Positions 25,864-33,741 of a stretch of 64,000 nucleotides of DNA are shown here, piece by piece; within the stretch, counting starts at the first letter, position 1, and the number at the start of each line of letters is the position of its first letter. The translations under genes were made by a program, and so were the position numbers. Under the pieces are notes generated by a model. It saw only the letters and a list, made by a program, of their open reading frames with translations, was not told where the DNA came from and made no database searches. Origin of the DNA: Bacillota bacterium (lineage in GTDB: Bacteria > Bacillota > Clostridia > Christensenellales > Aristaeellaceae); the NCBI GenBank assembly GCA_023416585.1, contig JAEZHM010000043.1, positions 1 to 64,000 on the forward strand, in the 5' to 3' direction.

Positions 25864-26778
25864 TCACCTTTCCGCCCGCTTGCTGCTGAAGGAACAAAAA
25901 GGCATCCCGAACATTATAAACGCCACCGCCATAGCCAGCAGCGACAGCGCCATGGCATACCCCATATCCACATTGGAGAAAGCCTGATTGTAGGCGTAAA
26001 TGCTGATGGAAATGCTGGAGTTGTTGGGCCCGCCGCCGGTGAGCCCGTAGATCAGGTCAAAGATCTTCACGGTATCCACACCGCTAATAAATAAGACCAC
26101 CATGTACACCTTTTTCAAAAGTGGAAAGGTAATCTCTTTGAACGCCCGTAATCCACCGGCGCCGTCCACATACGCCGCCTCGTACAATTCCTGCGGGATG
26201 GAAACAAGGCCGGCCGTCAGCACGATAATGTAGAAGGGTACCACCTGCCACCAGTGGGCGATAATCACGGATAAAAGCGCCGTGCTTTCGCCGGTAACGC
26301 CTGGGAAGGCGGAAATCCCCAGGCCAAAGCGCTTCAGCACCCAGTACAAAATCCCCTGGGGATCATAAATGTAGCGCCACATCAGGCTGATGATGATAGG
26401 TGAAATCAGCAGCGGCATGGTCACAATGGGGCGCACGATGGCGGCTTCCCTCTTTGTAAGCTGGAAGATGATCACCGCCGCCAGCGTACCAAAGACCATG
26501 TCCCCCGCAATGGCGCCGATGGAAAACCTGACAGTGTTCCACACGCTTTTGAATGCCACGGTATCGGAGAACAATCTTTTGAAGTTCGCAAAGCCTACAA
26601 AGTCATTGCAAAAATCAATTGCTCCCATGTTGTAATGAAAGAAGCTGATAAACAGGCCGTAGATAAGCGGTATGACCATCACGAACACCACCAGCATGAG
26701 CGCGGGCAAAAGCAAAAGCAGGGGCAGAAGATCGCCCCGCTCCAGCGACCAATAGAAAATTTTTGGCTTTTTCCGCAT
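25864..26778 (-). CDS. CUT1 sugar ABC transporter permease (MalF type)
   Basis: A 304-residue permease with about six hydrophobic segments and the EAA loop YEAAYVDGAGGLRAFKEITF. The ATG start is seven nt after GGAGG. A stem-loop at 26801-26834 separates it from the binding-protein gene. No ATPase gene is in the operon. Confidence 0.9.
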   Translation of the reverse strand: MRKKPKIFYWSLERGDLLPLLLLLPALMLVVFVMVIPLIYGLFISFFHYNMGAIDFCNDFVGFANFKRLFSDTVAFKSVWNTVRFSIGAIAGDMVFGTLAAVIIFQLTKREAAIVRPIVTMPLLISPIIISLMWRYIYDPQGILYWVLKRFGLGISAFPGVTGESTALLSVIIAHWWQVVPFYIIVLTAGLVSIPQELYEAAYVDGAGGLRAFKEITFPLLKKVYMVVLFISGVDTVKIFDLIYGLTGGGPNNSSISISIYAYNQAFSNVDMGYAMALSLLAMAVAFIMFGMPFCSFSSKRAER

Positions 26779-26800
26779 ATCAGATCCTCCATTAACATAT

Positions 26801-26834
26801 GCCGCCGGGCAGGCCGCGAGGCCTATCCGGCGGC
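26801..26834 (-). promoter_or_regulatory. Intercistronic stem-loop after binding-protein gene 3
   Basis: GCCGCCGG (26801-26808) pairs with CCGGCGGC (26827-26834), with further pairing inside (AGGCC/GGCCT), 16 bp after the binding-protein stop. There is no T-run. Confidence 0.7.
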
Positions 26835-26849
26835 AACATTTAATAAACG

Positions 26850-28097
26850 CTATTTTTTCATGCCGAAGTCTACATCTTTCATGTCATTTACGATGCGGTT
26901 CATGACTTCGGCAGGGTCCGCGTCGGTAGATGCGATCTCGGAAAGGCCCAGGATCAGCGCGTCCGACATGGTCTGGATATTTTCGGTCACGGGGTACATT
27001 TTGCCGTTGGCCAGCACATCCATCACCACGGGCAGGAAGGGCGTCTTCGCCAGCACTTCGGGATCGCTGGACAGGGAGGTGATGGCGCTGATCTGCTGGT
27101 TCTCCATGGTCTGCTTCTTTTCAGTTTCCGGGCTGGTCAGCCAGGAGATGAAGTTGAAGGCTTCCTTGGGATCCGGGCTGTTCTTGGCCACGCCCCATAC
27201 CCAGAAGGCATTGTTGCCGGAAGCGCCCTTGCTGCCGGACAGCGGAGCGTACTTCACCGTATCCACAATGGTGGAAAGTTCGGGATTGGCGTTTTGGTTT
27301 AAGAGGCCGCTGATGGTGATGCCAATGGGGGCCACGCCAGTGCGGACAGCTTCGCAGGTTTCGTCGTGATGCCAGGCCAGAACGCCGTCTACGCCATACT
27401 TGCACAGCTCGTCGTACATTTTGGCGGCATAGATGCCGGCCTCGCTGTTTATGTTAAGGTTGCCGTTCGCATCGAAGAAATTCCCGCCGGAGGAGAACAG
27501 AAGCTGCGCGAACACCTGGGTGGAAGCGGTGCCCTGCTTGGCGGGAAGCGCAATGCCGGTGCCTTCGTTTTCCTTGAACCATTTGGCCACGGCTACCAGC
27601 TCTTCAGCAGTGGTGGGAACGGCAAGACCCGCGCGCTCCAAAGCGGCGCTGTCATAAGTGAGGATCAACGTCTGCGCATAGGTGGGCAGGCCGTACAGCT
27701 TGCCGTCCGGGCCATAGCAGCCGTCCAGCATGCCCTGGGCATAAATATTAAGGTCCAGGCCGGATTCCTTTACGAAATCGTCAATGGGCTGCAGGTATCC
27801 GTTTGAAATGTACTCGTTCATCCACTTGCAGTCTACCCATACCGCGTCATAGGTGCTGTCGCCCTGGGCGGACTGGAAGGACAGGATTTGCTTTTGCTTC
27901 ATGTTGCCGTAGTCCACATCGTCAATGGTTACCTGATCTGCGGTGTAGTCTTTCACCAGCTGTTTCTGGAAATCGGCGTGGGGGCCTGCCCAGCGGGAAA
28001 CAAGAATGTTCTTCCCTTCCGCCAGGGCCGCTGTGCCAAGAGCCAGCACAAGCACCAAAGCCAGAAGCACTGCCAGAGCCTTTTTAGTAGACTTCAT
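26850..28097 (-). CDS. Sugar ABC transporter solute-binding protein 3
   Basis: A 415-residue family 1 solute-binding protein. The start is ATG at 28097 (MKSTKKALAV) behind AAAGGAGG. The leader ends TAALA before EGKNILVSRWAG and has no lipobox. Typical segments are VDCKWMNEYISNGYLQPIDDF and the late EAFNFISWLTSPETE. It delivers its sugar to the permeases downstream in the operon that also encodes the glycyl radical enzyme and GH42, so a galactoside or arabinoside is a reasonable guess. Confidence 0.9.
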   Translation of the reverse strand: MKSTKKALAVLLALVLVLALGTAALAEGKNILVSRWAGPHADFQKQLVKDYTADQVTIDDVDYGNMKQKQILSFQSAQGDSTYDAVWVDCKWMNEYISNGYLQPIDDFVKESGLDLNIYAQGMLDGCYGPDGKLYGLPTYAQTLILTYDSAALERAGLAVPTTAEELVAVAKWFKENEGTGIALPAKQGTASTQVFAQLLFSSGGNFFDANGNLNINSEAGIYAAKMYDELCKYGVDGVLAWHHDETCEAVRTGVAPIGITISGLLNQNANPELSTIVDTVKYAPLSGSKGASGNNAFWVWGVAKNSPDPKEAFNFISWLTSPETEKKQTMENQQISAITSLSSDPEVLAKTPFLPVVMDVLANGKMYPVTENIQTMSDALILGLSEIASTDADPAEVMNRIVNDMKDVDFGMKK

Positions 28098-28148
28098 ATT
28101 GGAATCCTCCTTTATTATTTTCATGCGCTCCGCGCATAAAATGTAAGT

Positions 28149-29093
28149 TTATCCGAGGATCACGTTATTCGCGCCCAATTCCCTGAACTTAAGCATCCAG
28201 CCTTCCTTCTGCTGCTGTGTGGCATTGGGAAGGTCCACCTTCATGCCCTGCATGCCAAACATCTCCGTTTTGCCAACACCCAGCCGATGGTAGGCCATGA
28301 TCTCCCCGTGGTCGATGTTGGGGTGCGTTTTTATAAGCCCCGCTGCCGCTTTTAAGTGATCTTCATCATCATTGACACCGGGGATCAACGGCAGCCTCAG
28401 GATGATCTTCGCCCCATGTTCATAGAGAAACTCCAGATTTTGAAGAATGAGAGAGTTATCCTGCCCGCAAAGCTCCCTGTGGAGAGCGGGATCGGATACC
28501 TTGTAATCAAACAGGAACAGGTCCACAAGCGGAAGGATCTCGCCATAATGCTCTGTGGGGGCATGGCCGCATGTCTCCATGCAAACGTGCAGACCGCCCT
28601 TTTCCTGAAGGAATGCCTTTACAAAGGGAAACTGCAGCATGGGTTCCCCGCCGGTCAACGTGATACCGCCCATGTGATTCAGCGCGTCCGGCCGGTTGAA
28701 ATAAGGCCTGTCACCTTCGATAAGCTTTAACAGCTCCTCTACGGTATAGCGTGTGCCCAGCAGCTTTAACGCGTCATAGCAGCAAACCTTCATGCATTCG
28801 CCGCAGCCGTTGCATAATTCATGGTCCACGCGGTGTACAAGCGCGCCGTCTTTTTCATGAAATTTATGCACACCCTGTTTGCATACTGCCGCGCACGCCA
28901 TACAGCCAACGCACAGCCTTTCGCTGTACTGAAGCTGAACGCCCATCGCATACGACTCCGGGTTGTGGCACCATGCGCAGCGGAGCGGGCAGCCTTTGAA
29001 GAACAGGCTTGTGCGTATCCCCGGCCCATCCTGCAAACTGAGGCGCTGGATGTCGAACAGAACTCCTTTTAGCTCAGTACGTGGCGCGGTCAT
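28149..29093 (-). CDS. Glycyl radical enzyme activating protein (radical SAM)
   Basis: A 314-residue radical-SAM activase that installs the glycyl radical on its partner. The SAM-cluster motif is C35-xxx-C39-xx-C42 in FFKGCPLRCAWCHNPES. A bacterioferredoxin-type insert holds two more [4Fe-4S] clusters at C61/C64/C67/C71 and C94/C97/C100/C104, a feature of activases of eliminase-type glycyl radical enzymes rather than of classic PflA. TGGEPM marks the SAM-binding region. ATG at 29093 has AGGA nearby and overlaps the end of the glycyl radical enzyme gene by 20 bp. The frame could extend to 29111 but without better support. Confidence 0.92.
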   Translation of the reverse strand: MTAPRTELKGVLFDIQRLSLQDGPGIRTSLFFKGCPLRCAWCHNPESYAMGVQLQYSERLCVGCMACAAVCKQGVHKFHEKDGALVHRVDHELCNGCGECMKVCCYDALKLLGTRYTVEELLKLIEGDRPYFNRPDALNHMGGITLTGGEPMLQFPFVKAFLQEKGGLHVCMETCGHAPTEHYGEILPLVDLFLFDYKVSDPALHRELCGQDNSLILQNLEFLYEHGAKIILRLPLIPGVNDDEDHLKAAAGLIKTHPNIDHGEIMAYHRLGVGKTEMFGMQGMKVDLPNATQQQKEGWMLKFRELGANNVILG

Positions 29094-31335
29094 ACAATTC
29101 CTGCTGCACATCTTTTTCCAGCGTTACAAACCTGGCGCTGAACCCGCCCACACGCACGATCAGGTCCTGATACTCCTCCGGGCGTTCCATGGCGCCTTTG
29201 AGATCTTCCTTCCCCACTACCGTGATCATGGCCTGGGCGCCGCCGCGCTCAAAGTAACCATCCAGCACACCCCATACCTTTTCCCTTGCCGATTCAACGG
29301 TCTCGCGGCTGAAGCGCACGTTTTGCACCATGCCGGCATGGTTGTCATGCCTGAGTTTCGACAGGGAATTGAGCATGGAGGTGACGCCGTTTTTATCCGT
29401 TCCGCTGGAAGGATTATTGGCATTGGCCATGGGCGTGCCGGACTTGCGCCCATCGGGGGTTGCGCCCACCCAGCGGCCGCAGGTGGTGTTCTGCTGGTTA
29501 TTGATGGTCACGCCCAGGTAACTGTCCAGCCCCACCTTATCCGCTTGGGCGATGATGGTTTCATGCAGGAAATCGAAAAATTCCACCGTAATGTTGTCCA
29601 CATAATCATCGTCGTTGCCATACTTGGGCACATCCATCATCATGCGCCGGTTAAGTTCGTGGCCCACAAAGTTGTCTTCCAGGGCTTCCATCATCTGTGA
29701 TGCGGTGAGCTTCTTCTCATCATACACCAGCTTTTTGATAGAGGCCAGGCTATTGGCCGCGTTGATGCCGCCGTAAATCTCCAGCGTTCCGCCAAGATAG
29801 GCGCATCCGCCCGCGAAGATGGGCTTGCCCTTTTCCAGGCATCCGTCGTAAAGCATTGTACACATCATAAACGGATGGATTTTGCCAGTGATTTCATACT
29901 CGTACTTTTCAAATTTTGCCTGAGCGTTGATATAGTAAGCCAGCGATTCCTTATAGACGTCATAGAATTCCTCAAAAGTTGCGCATTCCGTGATGGGCTT
30001 GTTTTTCGGGGCCTTCTGCCACTGCATCATGGGATCGAACCCGCCATGCATGGTGGTTTCCAAAATCTTAAGCACATTCAATGATCCGCTGGGCGTGCCA
30101 AAGCTGTAATGGTCCAATTCGATCTCACCGCAGCCAAGGGGCACATACCGCTCCGCCAGTTCCCGGCTGACTTTAAAAGCCTTTTGCACGCCGGGCACAA
30201 GCACGTCGTCGTTGTACATGAGCGGGAAGGAGCGGCCTTCCTCCAATTCCCGCTTGGCGGCGTCCATCACCGCCTTTGGCGTTTCTTTGTTAAAGCGTAG
30301 GGTGAACTGGGGCAGCACTTCTTTGAATACCCGGGAAGCCTCAATGGCCAGCAGGCAGAAGCGGTCGGCGTTTTTCACGTTGCGCCGCCCATACCCGCCG
30401 ACGATGACGCGCCCGTCCATTTCACAGTCCAGGCTGTCGATCAGGCGGTAGAAGCTGACCAGCAGGTCCAGTGCCTCCTCCTCCGTAATCACACCGGCAT
30501 CGATATCCTTTACATACAGGTCGCCCATATAGATGTCCATGCGGCCAAACTCCAGCTGCGGCACCATCATGCCGTACAGCCAAGCCAATTGAAGCCCCTC
30601 GATGAAGCTTTGAGGTTCATGATCTGCAATGTTTTCAAGCGCCGCGGCCAGCCGTTCCATTTGAACTTTCCGCTTGGGGCTGTTTGCGCTCTCAGCCAGC
30701 GCTTTTGCCTGGGGTACATACCAAAGGCACATTTCACGAAGCACGTTGAGCGCGCCCAGCATGCATTCAAACAAAACCACGTCGCCGCCCGTTTGCAAGG
30801 CTTGGTCGCGGCAACCGGCAATCTCCCGCGTAAGGCCCGGGATGCCCAGCTTTAACAGCTTGTCAAAATCGGGATACGACCCGGCCATGCGGTAAATGGG
30901 CGATACGGGCAGGGGCAGAAACTTCCAGTGGTCGCTGAAAACCGCCTGCTTGATATCGGCCGGTGTAAAGCGGGCCACCACCGCCGTGGTATTGCGGGCT
31001 TTCCAGTAGGTTAAAAGGTCATGCACATCTTCCCTGTATTTGGCGTTACCCAAGGACCGTTCCAGTACGTTCACCATGGCGTTCTCATCCATATAAAAAC
31101 CGAAGCCGCCGGTCTGCTGCTGGATGCCCAAGCCCACAAGACCCATTTGAATGCGGCCGGCCAAAAGATCTGTATCCTCAATGGCATGCATTACGCCCGG
31201 ATATTGCGCTTTGATACACGCAAGCTCAATCTGCGCCGGATGCGAATAGCGTTTCACCGCGTCGCGGTATACCTTTGTGAAATTGATTTCCAACGCCAAA
31301 TCGCTTCTGGGATGGGCTACCTTAAAGTTGTTCAT
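29074..31335 (-). CDS. Glycyl radical enzyme, eliminase/dehydratase type, substrate unknown
   Basis: A 753-residue glycyl radical enzyme (PFL-like barrel about 1-610, glycine-radical domain from about 620). The radical glycine is G731 in VRVGGFSARF near the C-terminus. The active-site cysteine is C402 in PLGCGEIELDHY, with E404 two residues on; this Cys-x-Glu pattern is that of dehydratases and lyases (glycerol/propanediol dehydratase, choline lyase) and not the Cys-Cys of pyruvate formate-lyase. The start is ATG at 31335 behind GGAGGG. It leads an operon with its activase, a sugar ABC transporter and GH42, and is divergent from an AraC regulator. This setting points to a sugar, polyol or anhydro/deoxysugar substrate. 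The subfamily cannot be named from sequence alone. Confidence 0.9.
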   Translation of the reverse strand: MNNFKVAHPRSDLALEINFTKVYRDAVKRYSHPAQIELACIKAQYPGVMHAIEDTDLLAGRIQMGLVGLGIQQQTGGFGFYMDENAMVNVLERSLGNAKYREDVHDLLTYWKARNTTAVVARFTPADIKQAVFSDHWKFLPLPVSPIYRMAGSYPDFDKLLKLGIPGLTREIAGCRDQALQTGGDVVLFECMLGALNVLREMCLWYVPQAKALAESANSPKRKVQMERLAAALENIADHEPQSFIEGLQLAWLYGMMVPQLEFGRMDIYMGDLYVKDIDAGVITEEEALDLLVSFYRLIDSLDCEMDGRVIVGGYGRRNVKNADRFCLLAIEASRVFKEVLPQFTLRFNKETPKAVMDAAKRELEEGRSFPLMYNDDVLVPGVQKAFKVSRELAERYVPLGCGEIELDHYSFGTPSGSLNVLKILETTMHGGFDPMMQWQKAPKNKPITECATFEEFYDVYKESLAYYINAQAKFEKYEYEITGKIHPFMMCTMLYDGCLEKGKPIFAGGCAYLGGTLEIYGGINAANSLASIKKLVYDEKKLTASQMMEALEDNFVGHELNRRMMMDVPKYGNDDDYVDNITVEFFDFLHETIIAQADKVGLDSYLGVTINNQQNTTCGRWVGATPDGRKSGTPMANANNPSSGTDKNGVTSMLNSLSKLRHDNHAGMVQNVRFSRETVESAREKVWGVLDGYFERGGAQAMITVVGKEDLKGAMERPEEYQDLIVRVGGFSARFVTLEKDVQQELYDRATY

Positions 31336-31557
31336 ATTTGACCCTCCGCGTTCTTGTAAATCCGCTTTCAAAATTTCAAGCAAGAAAAATACACCGGCAT
31401 TGCCTTGCAATTTGCGCTAAAAACTACAATTTCTCTCGGCATATTCTGGTGCATGTATGTTTCTTGATTCGTATGATATCATTTTGTCAAAGCCGTTTCT
31501 TGTCTTGCAATGATTCTTTTTTTGTTATATATTGATCTTATGAAAGGGTGAAAAGAT

Positions 31558-32472
31558 GTGATCAAGTATTCTCTGAGCGATTTCGGTTTTCACCGGAATT
31601 ATGCCAGCATCATCGACAACCCTGTTCAGCTGCTAACAGAGCATACGCATGACTACTTCGAATTGACTTTGGTTCGAAGCGGTTCCTGCGTCCACCACAT
31701 CAACGGAACGAAGCAAAACCTGAGTACCGCCTGTTTAAGCTTCATCCGCCCCAGCGACTGCCACTATTACCAGCCGCTTACCCCGGGGTTTGCGATCATC
31801 AACGTCTGCATCCCCAGGGATACGATCAGCAGCCTGTTTGAATACCTGGGCAATGGCTTTGAGCCCTCCAGGCTGTTAAACGCACCCACGGCGCCCACCA
31901 TACAAATCACCATGACCGAATTCGAGGCAGTTCAAAATGAGCTCAAGCAGCTGATTTTGTACAAGAAGCTGCTGGGGCAAAAAGCCGACGCCCTATTTCA
32001 TATTACGCTCATGAACATCATCACCCGCCACTTTCCCATGACGCTGGCATACAATCATACAAACGTGCCGTTGTGGCTGCAATGGCTGATCCTGGAAATG
32101 TTTAAAAAAGAAAACTATGTGGAAGGTCTTCCGGCCATGTACCGCCTTTCCAACAAAACGCAGGAGCACATTTGCCGCTCCTGCCGGAAATATCTGAAAC
32201 TGTCGCCCTCCCAGCTGATCAACGATATCCGGCTGCGCCAGTCCGCCCATATGCTCATAAATACAGGCGACAAGATCATCGACATCTGCCACGAGTCCGG
32301 CTTTGACAACCTGAGCAACTTCTATCACCTGTTCAAAAAAACATACGGCATGTCGCCCAGGCAATTCCGAATTCTCAAAGACCCAACCCGTGTTCAGGAG
32401 AATGCCATTGCCAGCGCCATCTTCCCCGATACGCTGCCCATAGGCGATCCCCCACCGGGAATTTCCAGGTAA
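31558..32472 (+). CDS. AraC-family transcriptional regulator
   Basis: A 304-residue activator. Residues about 1-110 form a cupin-like ligand domain (LLTEHTHDYFELTLVRSGSCVHHINGTKQNLS, CLSFIRPSDCHYY). The C-terminus holds two helix-turn-helix motifs, KTQEHICRSCRKYLKLSPSQLIND and IIDICHESGFDNLSNFYHLFKKTYGMSPRQFR. The start is GTG at 31558 after AAAGGG; the overlapping ATG is followed at once by a stop. It is divergent from the glycyl-radical operon across 222 bp and is its likely sugar-responsive regulator. CTTGCAAT occurs twice in that gap, at about 31410 and 31504, and could be part of a binding site. Confidence 0.9.
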   Translation: MIKYSLSDFGFHRNYASIIDNPVQLLTEHTHDYFELTLVRSGSCVHHINGTKQNLSTACLSFIRPSDCHYYQPLTPGFAIINVCIPRDTISSLFEYLGNGFEPSRLLNAPTAPTIQITMTEFEAVQNELKQLILYKKLLGQKADALFHITLMNIITRHFPMTLAYNHTNVPLWLQWLILEMFKKENYVEGLPAMYRLSNKTQEHICRSCRKYLKLSPSQLINDIRLRQSAHMLINTGDKIIDICHESGFDNLSNFYHLFKKTYGMSPRQFRILKDPTRVQENAIASAIFPDTLPIGDPPPGISR

Positions 32473-32650
32473 CATATTTACTTTGTGGAAAAATACTCTT
32501 TAATTCTGCAGTCATGCCGGCCCTGAATGAAATGGATGACATGTCTTACTTACATTTCCAACTGTACAGACCGAATATGGGATATTTGCCACATACGCAG
32601 CACATCTTTATTACGCAAGCAACATCCCATTCAATAGGGAGGGAAGCGGC

Positions 32651-33624
32651 ATGAAATTCATGCGCCTCATTCTGCTGTTTACTATCATAGTTCTCCAGTT
32701 CACAAGTCTGGGAGCGTGCGCTAAGGCAGCTCAGGCCAGCTGGGGTCACCCCCTGCTTCCACGCAGGTAGAAAACGACCCGACGACCGTCTATTATTCCA
32801 GGATGATGGCGCTGAACGCAAATGATGCACGCCGTTCCAGCGTATCGGACAGCTATTTACAAAACAAGTTGATCGCCGATGTCAAAAAAGGAATCCACAC
32901 CGTAAATAACGTACCAGCCCCGGATGCGGCGAGATGGCGGGGCTACGTCGGGCAATACGGCGGAAAATACAACAGAACTCCGTTTTATATGGGCCCTTAC
33001 ACAGTCTCAGAAAAAAATGGGGAGTTGTTTTTTGACAGCGCCCGATTGCATGAGGTGCAGCCCGGGTTGTTTTTCACCGAGGACGGAGAGGCGCTGGACC
33101 TTCGGGGCAGCACGCCCGCCTACCGCAATATGCCGCTTGAAAAGCTGGACTTCGGGCTTGATCTTTACATGATTTTTGGATTGGCCTGCGCTGCGGTCCT
33201 TATTTCGACCACCGCCCTGTGGCCGCTTACCGGCCTTATAAGGCGCATGAAAAGAAAGGGGAGCCTGAGCGGAAAATCTCACTGGCGGATCGGCGTTTTG
33301 CCAAAGCTGACGCAGGCTGTTTATTCTAGCGCGCTGCTTGCCAGTGTCGCATGCATCGCGTTTCTTGTGATGCTGTCGGCAAAAAACAGCGCAGACGGCG
33401 CCTTAAGCCTTGCAAATCTTAACTACCTGCGCTTTGATATACAGGCGCTTACCATCATTACGCCGCTGATACTGGCTCTATCGCTGGCGGTGCTGGCGTT
33501 TGTGGTCATCGCCTGGGCGAAAAAGTACTGGACCATGCTGGAAAGAATCTATTTTTCGTTCGCCGCGGCAGTGGGATTCACCCTAGTCTTCTTTATATTC
33601 CGGCTTAATTTCATTTACCTATAG
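32651..33624 (+). pseudogene. Frameshifted membrane protein, remnant of a serine-hydrolase-like gene
   Basis: GGGAGGG precedes an ATG at 32651 that encodes a lipoprotein-like leader (MKFMRLILL, lipobox LGAC) but stops at 32770 after 39 codons. Another frame, open from before 32760, continues as PASTQVENDPTTVYYSRMM and runs to 33624, so one frameshift near the C-run at 32749-32754 would join them. The later part has a YVGQYGGKY segment resembling the C-terminal domain of beta-lactamase-related serine hydrolases and then four hydrophobic segments. The catalytic S-x-x-K domain is missing, so an internal deletion is also likely. Identity as a serine hydrolase is tentative; the break is directly visible. 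Confidence 0.5.
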
Positions 33625-33686
33625 AATTGCCGCGCAGCTTTTAGCCGTATCGGTCCTGGTCTTTACAGCAAAAGCGTGCATTCGAA

Positions 33687-33724
33687 CAAAAAGCATGCCG
33701 CCTGCGTATTGCAGGCGGCATGCT
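33687..33724 (-). terminator. Rho-independent terminator of the SorC-DhaLK-GH127 operon
   Basis: On the minus strand AGCATGCCGCCTGC (33724-33711) pairs perfectly with GCAGGCGGCATGCT (33705-33692) around a 5-nt loop and is followed by TTTTTG. It lies 18 bp after the GH127 stop. Confidence 0.88.
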
Positions 33725-33741
33725 CATTAAAGAAAGGGATA

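Noticed and set aside
29074..31335. Pyruvate formate-lyase annotation
   Set aside because: The active site is GCGE with a single cysteine, and the activase has two extra ferredoxin clusters; both are eliminase-type features.
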